35,018 bases of DNA from Acidovorax sp. Root219 (GCF_001428665.1 NZ_LMIJ01000029.1:28594-63611); one strand, 5' to 3'. Counted from the stretch's first letter, positions 22,467-31,354 are shown. The notes: generated by a model not told the origin, from the sequence alone. A program made the numbers and translations.

Positions 22467-23792
22467 GTGAGTAAAGACGTATCTGCCGCCGCCGCCAAGC
22501 CCGAGAAACTGGTGGCGGTCAAGGGCATGAATGACATCCTGCCGCCCGACTCCGCCCGCTGGGAGTGGCTGGAGGACAAGGTGCGCAATCTGATGGCGCG
22601 CTATGCCTACCGCAACATGCGCACGCCCATCGTCGAGCCCACGCCGCTGTTCGTGCGCGGCCTGGGCGAGGTGACCGACATTGTCGAGAAGGAGATGTAC
22701 TCCTTCGAAGACCGCTTGAACGGCGAGCGCCTGACCCTGCGCCCCGAGGCCACGGCCGGCGTGGTGCGCGCGGTGGTCGAGCACAACATGCTCTACGAAG
22801 GCGGCAAGCGCCTGTACTACATGGGCCCCATGTTCCGCCACGAGCGCCCCCAGCGCGGTCGCTACCGCCAGTTCCACCAGATCGGTGCCGAGGCCCTGGG
22901 CTTTGGCGGGCCCGAGGTGGATGCCGAGCTGATTCTGCTGGCCAACGCGCTGTGGAAGGAGATCGGGTTGACCAACGTGCGCCTGGAGCTCAACAGCCTG
23001 GGCCAGCCCGAGGAGCGCAAGGCGCACCGTGCGGCGCTGATCGCCTATTTCGAGCAGAACGCCGACCAGCTGGACGAGGAGGCGCGCCGCCGCCTGCACG
23101 CCAACCCGCTGCGCATCCTGGATACCAAGAACCCGGCCATGCAGGCGCTGGTGAATGCCGCGCCCCGGCTCATCGACTTCCTGGGCGCCGAGTCGCTGGC
23201 GCACTTCGACGCGGTCAAGGCCATCCTGGACGCCAATGGCGTGGCCTGGACGGTCAACCCGCGCCTGGTGCGCGGCATGGACTACTACAACCTCACGGTG
23301 TTCGAGTTCATCACCGAGCAATTGGGCTCGCAGGGCACCATCTGCGGCGGTGGGCGCTACGACTACCTGATCGAGCAGATCGGCGGCAAGCCGGCCCCGG
23401 CCGTGGGCTGGGCCCTGGGCGTGGAGCGCGTGCTGGAGCTGGTCAAGGAGCAGGGCGCCCAGGTGCCGGCCCTGGTGCCGGATGTCTATGCCATCATCCC
23501 CAGCCGTGCGGCGCTGCCCGTGGCCAGCCGGGTGCTGGAACAACTGCGTGCCCAGGGCATAGAGGTGCAGATGCACGGCGCGCCCACGGCGGGTGAGGGC
23601 ATGGGCAGCATGAAGTCCCAGTTCAAGAAAGCCGACAACAGCGGCGCGCAGTATGCTTTGGTGTTCGGCGACGAGGAGCTTGCGCGCGGCGTGGTGGGCG
23701 TCAAGTCCCTGCGCGATGGCGCCGGCGCCCAGGTGGAGCAAGCCATCGCCAATGTGGCCGATTGGGCCGCCACCCTACAATCCAACCGTTAA
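22467..23792 (+). CDS. hisS: Histidyl-tRNA synthetase
   Basis: This 441-residue class II synthetase attaches histidine to tRNA-His. Visible signatures are the N-terminal VKGMNDILPPDSARWEWLE, motif 1 region RTPIVEPTPLFVRGLGEVTDIV, motif 2 FRHERPQRGRYRQFHQ, the histidine motif LVRGMDYYNLTVFEF, GGGRYDYL and motif 3 around AVGWALGVERVLEL. A C-terminal anticodon-binding domain covers ~340-435. The start is a GTG at 22467 with only a weak ribosome-binding site; GACAAT at ~22378 is a possible -10 in the 113-bp gap after ispG. The order hisS-yfgM-bamB-der matches E. coli. Confidence 0.98.
   Translation: MSKDVSAAAAKPEKLVAVKGMNDILPPDSARWEWLEDKVRNLMARYAYRNMRTPIVEPTPLFVRGLGEVTDIVEKEMYSFEDRLNGERLTLRPEATAGVVRAVVEHNMLYEGGKRLYYMGPMFRHERPQRGRYRQFHQIGAEALGFGGPEVDAELILLANALWKEIGLTNVRLELNSLGQPEERKAHRAALIAYFEQNADQLDEEARRRLHANPLRILDTKNPAMQALVNAAPRLIDFLGAESLAHFDAVKAILDANGVAWTVNPRLVRGMDYYNLTVFEFITEQLGSQGTICGGGRYDYLIEQIGGKPAPAVGWALGVERVLELVKEQGAQVPALVPDVYAIIPSRAALPVASRVLEQLRAQGIEVQMHGAPTAGEGMGSMKSQFKKADNSGAQYALVFGDEELARGVVGVKSLRDGAGAQVEQAIANVADWAATLQSNR
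23776..23781 (+). promoter_or_regulatory. Possible internal -10 before yfgM
   Basis: TACAAT within the 3' end of hisS lies 26 bases upstream of the yfgM ATG and is followed by CCAACC. It follows the TAnAATC pattern seen at other genes here; no -35 was found. Confidence 0.3.
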
Positions 23793-23807
23793 TTTTTACC
23801 TACCTCC

Positions 23808-24494
23808 ATGGCAAATCATTTAGACCTCGAAGAGCAGGAACAACTCGACCAGCTCAAGCACTTCTGGAACAACTGGGGTACCTTGATCAGCTGCGTGCTG
23901 ATCGTGGTCTGCGGTTCGCTGGCGGCATGGAACGGTTACCAGTACTGGCAGAGCAGCCAGGCCACGAAGGCGGCGGCGCTGTTCGACGCGGTCGATGTGG
24001 CCAGCCGTGCCAAGGACCAGGAGCGCCTGGAGCGGGCCTTCGGCGACCTCAAGGCCGGCTACGCGGGCACGCCCCAGGCGGCTCAGGCGGGCTTCACCGT
24101 GGCCCGCAACCTCATGGAAGCGGGCAAGCCCGATGGCGCGCGCGAAGCGCTCGCCTGGGTGGCCGAACATGCCGGCGACGATGGTTTCAAGGCGCTGGCC
24201 AGGCTGCGCCTGGCCTCCGTGCTGACCGAGCAGAAGAAATACGACGAAGCGCTGGCCCAGCTCTCGGGCTCGCTGCCTGCCGCGTTCGAAGGCGTGGCTG
24301 CGGACCACCGTGGCGACATCCTGATGCTGCAGGACAAGCGCACCGAGGCCCTGGCCCAGTACACCAAGGCCTACAAGGCCATGAACGAAGACGTGGAATA
24401 CCGCCGCCTCGTCGAAGTCAAGCTCAACACGCTGGGCGCCAACCCTGCCGCCGAGACCGTGGCGGCCGCCAAGACGGCAGAGGCTGCCAAATGA
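23808..24494 (+). CDS. yfgM: YfgM-like tetratricopeptide membrane protein
   Basis: The 228-residue protein has a short cytoplasmic N-terminus (NHLDLEEQEQLDQLKHFWNNWG), one membrane helix (~24-41) and a periplasmic TPR-type helical domain up to ~210. This matches the YfgM family (TPR_21). In E. coli, YfgM associates with the SecYEG translocon and the chaperone PpiD and helps outer-membrane protein traffic. The neighbours hisS, bamB and der support the assignment. The stop overlaps the bamB start (ATGA), consistent with cotranslation of two envelope-biogenesis proteins. The last ~15 residues are Ala/Lys-rich and unconserved. Confidence 0.92.
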   Translation: MANHLDLEEQEQLDQLKHFWNNWGTLISCVLIVVCGSLAAWNGYQYWQSSQATKAAALFDAVDVASRAKDQERLERAFGDLKAGYAGTPQAAQAGFTVARNLMEAGKPDGAREALAWVAEHAGDDGFKALARLRLASVLTEQKKYDEALAQLSGSLPAAFEGVAADHRGDILMLQDKRTEALAQYTKAYKAMNEDVEYRRLVEVKLNTLGANPAAETVAAAKTAEAAK

Positions 24495-25663
24495 GCGCGC
24501 AGACTCTTATCGGCACCCACCTTCGTCCGGCCCGTGGCCTGGCGCTGCTGGCCCTGGCGGCGGCGCTGGCCGGCTGTTCGGTGATGCCCGGCGGCTCGTT
24601 CTGGGGTGCCCCCAAGCCCGTGCCTGCCGACCTCGGTGCCAATGTGCCCGTGCTGGGCGTGCGCCAGGCGTGGACCAGCAAGGTCGGGGCGGTGGCGGGC
24701 CTGTCGCTGGACGTGCGCGTCAATGGCACCACGGTGACCCTGGCCTCGGCCGACGGCACGGTGGCTGCCATCGATGCCCGCACGGGCGGCGACATCTGGC
24801 GCCTGGCCCTGGCCGAGCCGCTGTCTGCCGGTGTCGGCAGCGATGGCAAGCTGGCGGCTGTGGTGGCACGCAGCAATGCGCTGATCGCCGTCGAGTCCGG
24901 CCGTGAGCGCTGGCGCCAGCCCATGGCCTCGCAGGTCTTTACCGCGCCGCTGGTGGCGGGTGGCCGCGTGTTCGTGCTGGCGGCTGACCGCACCGTGATC
25001 GCTTTCGATGCCGCCACTGGCAAGCGCCTGTGGACCCAGCAGCGCCCCGGCGAGCCCCTGGTGCTGCGCCAGGATGGCGTGCTGCTGGCGGTGGGCGATA
25101 CCCTGGTGGTGGGCCTGTCCGGCCGCCTGGTGGGCCTGAACCCCGACAATGGCAGTGCCCGCTGGGAGGCCCCGCTGGCCAGCTCGCGCGGCACCAACGA
25201 CGTGGAGCGCCTGGTGGAACTGGTGGGGCGCAGCAGCCGCGTCGGCGAATCGGTGTGCGCCCGTGCCTTCCAGTCGGCCGTGGGCTGCGTGAACACGGTG
25301 CGCGGCAACGTCGCCTGGACCCAGCGCGCCGCCGGCGCCGAGGGCATCGACGGCGACAAGGATGCGATCTTCGGCACCGAGAGCAATGGCTCGATGGTGG
25401 CCTGGAACCGCAATGACGGCACGCGCCTGTGGGGCTCGGACCGCTTCAAGCACCGCAAGCTGACCACGCCGCTGCTGCTGGGCCGCTCGGTGGTGGTGGG
25501 CGACGACACGGGCCTGGTGCACCTGCTCTCGCGCACCGACGGTGCGCCCCTCAATCGCATGACCACCGACGGCTCCGGCATTGCCGCAGCGCCGGTGGCT
25601 GCGGCAGACACCCTGGTGGTGGTCACCCGCAATGGCGGAGTATTCGGCTTCCGCCCGGAATGA
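24491..25663 (+). CDS. bamB: Outer-membrane assembly lipoprotein BamB
   Basis: The 390-residue lipoprotein has a signal ending in LAGC (Cys29) and then a beta-propeller built of PQQ-like repeats. Repeat signatures include VAAIDARTGGDIWR, VIAFDAATGKRLWTQQ, LVGLNPDNGSARWEA and MVAWNRNDGTRLWGSD. BamB is the scaffold lipoprotein of the BAM complex, which inserts beta-barrel proteins into the outer membrane. An open frame extends upstream to 23762 through yfgM, but ATG 24491 precedes the signal peptide and overlaps the yfgM stop. A 161-bp gap with a repeat-like element separates it from der. Confidence 0.95.
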   Translation: MSAQTLIGTHLRPARGLALLALAAALAGCSVMPGGSFWGAPKPVPADLGANVPVLGVRQAWTSKVGAVAGLSLDVRVNGTTVTLASADGTVAAIDARTGGDIWRLALAEPLSAGVGSDGKLAAVVARSNALIAVESGRERWRQPMASQVFTAPLVAGGRVFVLAADRTVIAFDAATGKRLWTQQRPGEPLVLRQDGVLLAVGDTLVVGLSGRLVGLNPDNGSARWEAPLASSRGTNDVERLVELVGRSSRVGESVCARAFQSAVGCVNTVRGNVAWTQRAAGAEGIDGDKDAIFGTESNGSMVAWNRNDGTRLWGSDRFKHRKLTTPLLLGRSVVVGDDTGLVHLLSRTDGAPLNRMTTDGSGIAAAPVAAADTLVVVTRNGGVFGFRPE

Positions 25664-25669
25664 GATGAA

Positions 25670-25748
25670 GCACCCCCTGAGTCGCTTCGCGCCTTCCCCC
25701 TCAAAGGGGACGACGCCAATGGCCGGGCCAAGCCCGTTCCATGGCGTC
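25670..25748. repeat. Intergenic repeat-like element with two hairpins
   Basis: The element opens with CACCCCCTGAGTCGCTTCGC, a phrase I recognise from a repeat scattered through Comamonadaceae intergenic DNA (recollection, not a search). It holds CCCCT-CAA-AGGGG (25697-25709). It also holds a longer arm GACGCCA/TGGCGTC (about 25713-25719 with 25742-25748) that encloses CGGGC/GCCCG. It sits between bamB and der and may stop or process the bamB transcript. Confidence 0.55.
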
Positions 25749-25824
25749 CGCTGGCTTTGGCAGCGTGCGGCTCATGGGTTGCGGATAGCGCATAGCGCAA
25801 TGGAAAACTGATAGGTCGTATTCA

Positions 25825-27168
25825 ATGAAGCCAGTTATCGCCCTCGTGGGGCGGCCGAATGTCGGTAAATCCACGCTGTTCAACCGCCTGACGAAGACCC
25901 GCGACGCGATCGTGGCGGACTTCGCCGGGCTCACGCGTGACCGCCACTACGGCAATGGCAAGCAGGGCAAGCACGAGTACATCGTCATCGATACCGGGGG
26001 CTTCGAGCCCGATGCCTCCACCGGCATCTACCGCGAGATGGCCAAGCAGACGCAGCAGGCCGTGGCCGAGGCCGACGTGGTCGTCTTCGTCGTGGATGCG
26101 CGCGCCGGTGTCTCGGCGCAGGACCATGACATCGCCAACTACCTGCGCCGGCTGTCCAAGCCCTGCGTGCTGGTGGCCAACAAGGCCGAAGGCATGGTCG
26201 AGGGCGTGCAGCTGGCCGAGTTCTATGAACTGGGTCTGGGCGAAGTGTTCCCGGTGTCGGCTGCGCATGGCCAGGGCATCAGGGGCCTGGTGGAGATTGC
26301 GCTCGAGCCGCTGAACCTGCCCGACCCTGACGAGGCCGATGCCGCAGGCGACAAGAGCGTCATCAAGCTTGCCGTGGCGGGCCGCCCCAATGTGGGCAAG
26401 TCCACCTTGATCAACACCTGGCTGGGCGAAGAGCGCCTGGTCGCGTTCGACATGCCGGGCACCACGCGCGATGCGATCACCGTGCCTTTCGAGCGCAACG
26501 GCCAGCGCTTCGAGCTGGTGGACACGGCAGGCCTGCGCCGCAAGGGCAAGGTCTTCGAGGCGATCGAGAAGTTCTCGGTGGTCAAGACGCTGCAGGCCAT
26601 CGAGTCGGCCAACGTGGTGCTGCTGCTGCTCGATGCCACGCAGGGCGTGACCGACCAGGACGCGCACATTGCCGGCTACATTCTGGAGAGCGGCCGCGCC
26701 GTGGTGCTGGCCGTGAACAAGTGGGATGCCGTGGATGAATACCAGCGCACGCTGCTGGAGCGCTCCATCGAAACCCGCCTGTCGTTCCTGAAGTTCGCCT
26801 CGATGCACTTCATCTCGGCCAAGAAGCGCCAGGGCCTGGGCCCGCTGTGGACCTCCATCGTGCAGGCGCATAAGGCGGCCACCTGCAAGATGTCCACCCC
26901 CGTGCTCACCCGCCTGCTGCTGGAGGCGGTGCAGTTCCAGGCGCCCAAGCGCGCGGGCATGTTCCGCCCCAAGCTGCGCTACGCGCACCAGGGCGGCATG
27001 AACCCGCCGGTGATCGTGATCCACGGCAACTCGCTGGAGCATGTGACCGAGGCCTACAAGCGCTTCCTGGAAGGGCGCTTTCGCAAGGAATTCGACCTGG
27101 TGGGCACGCCGCTGCGCATCGAGGTCAAGACCTCGCACAACCCCTACGCGGACAAGGACGAGGGCTGA
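25825..27168 (+). CDS. der: Ribosome biogenesis GTPase Der (EngA)
   Basis: The 447-residue protein has the tandem GTPase layout unique to Der. The first P-loop is GRPNVGKS at 9-16, with DTGGF as its G3 region. The second P-loop is GRPNVGKS at 186-193, with DTAGL and NKWD as G3 and G4. A C-terminal KH-like domain (~355-440) follows. Der binds the 50S subunit and is essential for its late assembly. ATG 25825 directly precedes the first beta strand. Position after bamB is the usual proteobacterial one; the 277-bp gap before hfq suggests hfq has its own promoter. Confidence 0.98.
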   Translation: MKPVIALVGRPNVGKSTLFNRLTKTRDAIVADFAGLTRDRHYGNGKQGKHEYIVIDTGGFEPDASTGIYREMAKQTQQAVAEADVVVFVVDARAGVSAQDHDIANYLRRLSKPCVLVANKAEGMVEGVQLAEFYELGLGEVFPVSAAHGQGIRGLVEIALEPLNLPDPDEADAAGDKSVIKLAVAGRPNVGKSTLINTWLGEERLVAFDMPGTTRDAITVPFERNGQRFELVDTAGLRRKGKVFEAIEKFSVVKTLQAIESANVVLLLLDATQGVTDQDAHIAGYILESGRAVVLAVNKWDAVDEYQRTLLERSIETRLSFLKFASMHFISAKKRQGLGPLWTSIVQAHKAATCKMSTPVLTRLLLEAVQFQAPKRAGMFRPKLRYAHQGGMNPPVIVIHGNSLEHVTEAYKRFLEGRFRKEFDLVGTPLRIEVKTSHNPYADKDEG

Positions 27169-27213
27169 CCCCGGGGGGAGGGCTGCCGCACGGCTCCTTC
27201 TTGGCCATGGCAT

Positions 27214-27230
27214 ATGCTGCATTGCAGCAT
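27214..27230. other. Perfect 7-bp inverted repeat in the der-hfq gap
   Basis: ATGCTGC-ATT-GCAGCAT lies 46 bases after the der stop. No T-run follows, so it is not a standard terminator. It could be a weak transcript end or an operator ahead of hfq. The rest of the 277-bp gap carries the hfq upstream region with no clear consensus promoter. Confidence 0.4.
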
Positions 27231-27445
27231 GGTTATTGCAACGCCCTGGTTTGGTGAATGGCGCGCAGAAGTAACTATCTGTTTCTGTCGCCGCATATTC
27301 ACCCCCGGTATTCCCTGGTGAGAACCTCGGTTCGGCGTGCAGAAAGGCCGGGTTGGCGAAAGGCCATGTCACCAGGCGGCAAAAGTCCCACTTTGCTGTG
27401 GTAAGGTGGTGGTTTACAACAACATCTTTGAACACGGAGAATATC

Positions 27446-27700
27446 GTGAGCAATAAAGGCCAACTTTTGCAAGATCCTTTCCTGAACGCACTGCGTAGGG
27501 AGCATGTACCTGTTTCCATCTACCTGGTGAACGGTATCAAGCTGCAAGGGCAAATCGAATCGTTCGACCAGTATGTGGTGTTGCTGCGCAATACCGTGAC
27601 GCAGATGGTCTACAAGCATGCGATCTCCACCATCGTGCCCGGTCGTGCAGTCAATTTCTCGACGGCCGAAACCCCTGATGCAGACGGCGCCGGCACCTGA
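27446..27700 (+). CDS. hfq: RNA chaperone Hfq
   Basis: The 84-residue protein is a canonical short Hfq, a hexameric Sm-like ring that pairs small RNAs with mRNAs. The Sm1 motif is LQDPFLNALRREHVPVSIYLVNGIKLQGQIESFD, and Sm2 contains VYKHAISTIVP with the YKHA proximal-face residues. The C-terminal tail is short. The start is a GTG at 27446 with GGAGA five bases upstream; a longer frame from 27353 adds residues absent from the family. hflX follows after 63 bases, the standard hfq-hflX-hflKC order. No Hfq-binding autoregulatory site was identified. Confidence 0.97.
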   Translation: MSNKGQLLQDPFLNALRREHVPVSIYLVNGIKLQGQIESFDQYVVLLRNTVTQMVYKHAISTIVPGRAVNFSTAETPDADGAGT

Positions 27701-27763
27701 GTTGCGGCATCCAGTTCAGCATTCAATTCTGGGTCAGATGGTCATGGGCGGAGGCCATCCGCT

Positions 27764-28939
27764 TTGAGTACCCCCGCATCTTCTGACGCGGGTGGTGCCT
27801 CGGTGTTGCTGGTGGGGGTGGATTTCGGTCTTCCCCATTTCGATGGCGAGCTCGAAGAACTGGGTTTGCTTGCGCAAACTGCGGGGCTCAACCCCGTGGC
27901 GCGCCTGACCTGCAAGCGCAAGGCACCCGATGCCGCCCTGTTCGTGGGCAGCGGCAAGGCCGATGAAATCCGCACCCTGGCCCAGATGCACGGTGCGGTG
28001 GAGGTGCTGTTCGACCAGTCGCTCAGCCCTGCGCAGCAGCGCAACCTGGAGCGCAACCTGGAGCTGCCGGTCTCTGACCGCACCTTCCTGATCCTCGAAA
28101 TCTTTGCGCAGCGGGCCCGCAGCCATGAGGGCAAGTTGCAGGTGGAACTGGCCCGGCTGCAGTACCTGAGCACGCGCCTTGTGCGCCGCTGGTCGCACCT
28201 GGAGCGCCAGACCGGCGGCATCGGTGCGCGCGGCGGTCCGGGCGAAAAGCAGATCGAGCTCGACCGCCGCATGATCGGCGAGGCCATCAAGCGCACGCGC
28301 GAGCGGCTCGTCAAGGTCAAGCGCCAGCGCTCGACCCAGCGCCGCCAGCGCGACCGGCGCGACACCTTCACCATCTCGCTGGTGGGCTATACCAACGCCG
28401 GCAAGTCCACGCTGTTCAATGCGCTGGTCAAGGCCCGCGCGTACGCGGCCGACCAGCTGTTTGCCACGCTCGATACCACCACGCGCCAGCTCTACCTGGG
28501 CGATGCGGGGCGTTCGGTGTCGCTGTCCGACACGGTTGGCTTCATCCGCGACCTGCCACACGGCCTGGTCGATGCCTTCCAGGCCACGCTGCAGGAGGCG
28601 GTGGATGCCGATCTGCTGCTGCATGTGGTGGATGCCTCCAACCCCAACTTTCCCGAGCAGATGGACCAGGTGCAGCGCGTGCTGCACGAGATTGGCGCGG
28701 CCGACATTCCGCAGCTGCTGGTGTTCAACAAGCTCGATGCGCTCGACGCCGAACAGCAGCCCGCGCTGCTGGAAGACCAGTACGAAGTGGAGGGGCAGAT
28801 GGTGCCCCGCCTGTTCGTGAGCGCACGCTCCGGCCAGGGCCTGGACTCCCTTCGCCGTGTGCTGTCCGCACGGGTGCTGGCGGCGCAGGAGGACATGACC
28901 CCAGCTGATGCTGCCCCATTGCCGGCCCAAGAGGAGTGA
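27764..28939 (+). CDS. hflX: Ribosome-associated GTPase HflX
   Basis: The 391-residue protein has the HflX N-terminal domain (VGSGKADEIRTLA ... VLFDQSLSPAQQRNLE), a glycine-rich linker (GGIGARGGPGEKQIELDRR) and a GTPase domain with P-loop GYTNAGKS at 208-215, G3 DTVGF and G4 NKLD. HflX binds the 50S subunit and splits stalled or hibernating 70S ribosomes, notably under heat stress. The start is a TTG at 27764, supported by GGAGG at 27750-27754; two nearby ATGs are out of frame. The stop overlaps a possible GTG start of hflK. Confidence 0.97.
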   Translation: MSTPASSDAGGASVLLVGVDFGLPHFDGELEELGLLAQTAGLNPVARLTCKRKAPDAALFVGSGKADEIRTLAQMHGAVEVLFDQSLSPAQQRNLERNLELPVSDRTFLILEIFAQRARSHEGKLQVELARLQYLSTRLVRRWSHLERQTGGIGARGGPGEKQIELDRRMIGEAIKRTRERLVKVKRQRSTQRRQRDRRDTFTISLVGYTNAGKSTLFNALVKARAYAADQLFATLDTTTRQLYLGDAGRSVSLSDTVGFIRDLPHGLVDAFQATLQEAVDADLLLHVVDASNPNFPEQMDQVQRVLHEIGAADIPQLLVFNKLDALDAEQQPALLEDQYEVEGQMVPRLFVSARSGQGLDSLRRVLSARVLAAQEDMTPADAAPLPAQEE

Positions 28940-28992
28940 TTGGGCACAATGCCGTTTTGATCGATGCCACCAGAGAACCAGAGACTTTGCGC

Positions 28993-30375
28993 ATGAATTT
29001 CCAAAATCGCACCCTACGCTGGGCTTCGCTGCCAGAACGTATCCGGGGCATGTTCAATCTGAACGATCCCCGCTGGGGCCGTGGTGAAGACAAGCCGGAT
29101 GAAGGCGCTCGCCCGGACGAGCGCCCGCCGGCGCAGCCCCCCGCAGGCAACCGCGGGCGCGAGAACAACAAGGGCCAGGGCAATGGCCAGCCGCCGGACC
29201 TGGACGAACTGTGGCGTGACCTCAACCGCAAGCTCGGCGGCCTGTTTGGCGGCAAGGGTGGCGGTGGTGGACGCGGTACCGGGGGCGCCGGCAACGGCGG
29301 CTTCCAGCCTCCCGACATGAAGAGCGCGGGCGTGGGCGTGGGCCTGATCGCCGGCATCATCTTCGTGATCTGGATGGGCACGGGCTTCTTCATCGTGCAG
29401 GAAGGCCAGCAGGCCGTGATCACCCAGTTCGGCAAGTACAAGAGCACGGTGGGTGCGGGTTTCAACTGGCGCCTGCCGTACCCGATCGAGCGCCATGAAC
29501 TGGTGTTCGTGACGCAGATCCGTTCGGCCGACGTGGGCCGCGACAACATCATCAAGAGCACGGGCCTGCGTGAGTCGGCCATGCTCACCGAAGACGAGAA
29601 CATCGTCGAGATCAAGTTTGCCGTGCAGTACCGCCTGAGCGATGCGCGCGCCTGGCTGTTCGAAAGCAAGAATCCCTCGGATGCCGTGATCCAGGCTGCT
29701 GAAACGGCCGTGCGTGAAGTGGTGGGCAAGATGCGCATGGACACGGCACTGGCCGAAGAGCGCGACCAGATCGCGCCGCGCGTGCGCACGCTGATGCAGA
29801 CCATCCTGGACCGCTACAAGGTGGGTGTCGAAGTGGTGGGCATCAACCTGCAGCAGGGCGGTGTGCGCCCACCCGAGCAGGTGCAGGCCTCCTTCGATGA
29901 CGTGCTCAAGGCCGGCCAGGAGCGCGAACGCGCCAAGAACGATGCCCAGGCCTATGCCAACGACGTGATCCCGCGTGCCGTGGGTTCCGCATCGCGCCTC
30001 AATGAAGAGGCGGCTGCCTACAAGGCCCGCATCGTGGCCCAGGCACAGGGCGATGCGCAGCGCTTCTCGTCGGTGTTGGCCGAGTACCAGAAGGCGCCCC
30101 AGGTCACCCGCGACCGCATGTACATCGAGAGCATGCAGCAGATCTACGGCAACGTGACCAAGGTGCTGGTGGATTCGCGCCAGGGCTCCAACCTGCTGTA
30201 CCTGCCGCTGGACAAGATCATGCAGAGCGTGGCCACCGGCACGCCAGGCGCCCTGGATGCGCCGCCCGCCAGCGCTGCGGCCACCACGGTGGTCCCGGCT
30301 GCGCCTGCGATCCCTTTTTCGAATGACCCCCGAGCGCGTGACAGCAGTCGCACACGCGAACGTGAATCCCGCTAG
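28993..30375 (+). CDS. hflK: FtsH protease modulator HflK
   Basis: From ATG 28993 the product has 460 residues. A Pro/Gly/Arg-rich cytoplasmic N-terminus (~25-105, with GGKGGGGGRGTGG) precedes one membrane helix (~113-137) and the SPFH/band-7 domain (EGQQAVITQFGKY onward to ~390). HflK and HflC form a large periplasmic cage around FtsH that controls its access to membrane substrates. The frame is open back to a GTG at 28936 overlapping the hflX stop, and ATG 29050 (MFNLNDPRWGRG) is a third option; none has a strong ribosome-binding site. It is followed nine bases later by hflC. Confidence 0.94.
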   Translation: MNFQNRTLRWASLPERIRGMFNLNDPRWGRGEDKPDEGARPDERPPAQPPAGNRGRENNKGQGNGQPPDLDELWRDLNRKLGGLFGGKGGGGGRGTGGAGNGGFQPPDMKSAGVGVGLIAGIIFVIWMGTGFFIVQEGQQAVITQFGKYKSTVGAGFNWRLPYPIERHELVFVTQIRSADVGRDNIIKSTGLRESAMLTEDENIVEIKFAVQYRLSDARAWLFESKNPSDAVIQAAETAVREVVGKMRMDTALAEERDQIAPRVRTLMQTILDRYKVGVEVVGINLQQGGVRPPEQVQASFDDVLKAGQERERAKNDAQAYANDVIPRAVGSASRLNEEAAAYKARIVAQAQGDAQRFSSVLAEYQKAPQVTRDRMYIESMQQIYGNVTKVLVDSRQGSNLLYLPLDKIMQSVATGTPGALDAPPASAAATTVVPAAPAIPFSNDPRARDSSRTRERESR

Positions 30376-30384
30376 GAGCAGCTC

Positions 30385-31296
30385 GTGAACAGAGTCGGAT
30401 TTATCGCATCCACCCTCCTGGTGGTGCTTGCACTCATGAGCTCCATGCTCTTCGTCGTGGACCAGCGCCAGTTCGGCGTGCTCTACGCGCTCGGGCAGAT
30501 CAAGGAAGTGATCACCGAGCCGGGCCTGAACTTCAAGCTGCCGCCGCCGTTCCAGAACGTGACCTACATCGACAAGCGTCTGCTCACGCTGGACAGCCCC
30601 GATACGGAACCCATGCTCACGGCAGAAAAGCAGCGCGTGGTGATCGACTGGTATGTGCGCTGGCGCATCTCCGAGCCCACCCAGTACATCCGCAACGTCG
30701 GTCTGGATGAAAGCGCCGGTGCCATGCAGCTCAACCGCGTGGTACGCAATGCCTTCCAGGAAGAGATCAACAAGCGCACCGTGAAGGAGCTGCTCTCGCT
30801 CAAGCGCGAAGCGCTGATGGCCGAGGTGAAGCGTGAGGTGCTGGAAACCGTGCGCGGCGCCAAGCCCTGGGGCGTGGACGTGGTGGACGTGCGCATCACG
30901 CGCGTTGACTATGTGGAGGCCATCACCGAGTCGGTCTACCGCCGCATGGAGGCCGAGCGCAAGCGCGTGGCCAACGAACTGCGCTCTACCGGTGCGGCCG
31001 AAGGCGAAAAAATCCGCGCCGATGCCGATCGCCAGCGCGAGATCGCCATTGCCAACGCCTACCGCGATGCCCAGAAGATCAAGGGCGAGGGCGATGCCGA
31101 AGCCGCTCGCATTTACGCCGAGGCCTTTGGCCGCGACCCGCAGTTTGCGCAGTTCTACCGCAGCCTTGAAGCCTACAAATCGAGCTTCAACAAGAAGAGC
31201 GACGTGATGGTGGTGGATCCCTCGTCGTCGGAGTTCTTCAAGGCCTTCCGCGGCGGCACTGCTTCTGCGGCGCAGCCTGCAGCCCCGCGCAAGTAA
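30385..31296 (+). CDS. hflC: FtsH protease modulator HflC
   Basis: The 303-residue partner of HflK begins with a membrane anchor (~4-25; FIASTLLVVLALMSSMLFVV), then the band-7 domain (DQRQFGVLYALGQIKEVI ... VDWYVRWRI-like block VIDWYVRWRISEPTQYIRN) and a long charged coiled region (~185-255) with RMEAERKRVANELRSTGAAEGEKI. The motif FYRSLEAYKSSF near the C-terminus is typical of HflC. A GTG start at 30385 follows a clear TAGGAGCAG. The gene ends the hfq-hflX-hflK-hflC block at a strong terminator. Confidence 0.96.
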   Translation: MNRVGFIASTLLVVLALMSSMLFVVDQRQFGVLYALGQIKEVITEPGLNFKLPPPFQNVTYIDKRLLTLDSPDTEPMLTAEKQRVVIDWYVRWRISEPTQYIRNVGLDESAGAMQLNRVVRNAFQEEINKRTVKELLSLKREALMAEVKREVLETVRGAKPWGVDVVDVRITRVDYVEAITESVYRRMEAERKRVANELRSTGAAEGEKIRADADRQREIAIANAYRDAQKIKGEGDAEAARIYAEAFGRDPQFAQFYRSLEAYKSSFNKKSDVMVVDPSSSEFFKAFRGGTASAAQPAAPRK

Positions 31297-31318
31297 AAAA
31301 GCGGCGCCAGGCGCACAG

Positions 31319-31354
31319 CGGCAGCCTCTGCATTGCAGGGCTGCCGTTTTTTTT
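31319..31354 (+). terminator. Strong rho-independent terminator after hflC
   Basis: CGGCAGCC (31319-31326) pairs with GGCTGCCG (31339-31346). An inner CTGC-ATT-GCAG extends the stem past a single bulged T, and eight T residues follow (31347-31354). Confidence 0.92.

Noticed and set aside
23762..24490. Extension of the bamB frame through yfgM
   Set aside because: It overlaps yfgM in another frame; the lipoprotein signal peptide begins at ATG 24491.
26000..27519. Long minus-strand open frame across der and the hfq region (25822-27519)
   Set aside because: It is antisense to der and hfq, which are unmistakable. No motif is visible in the antisense product.
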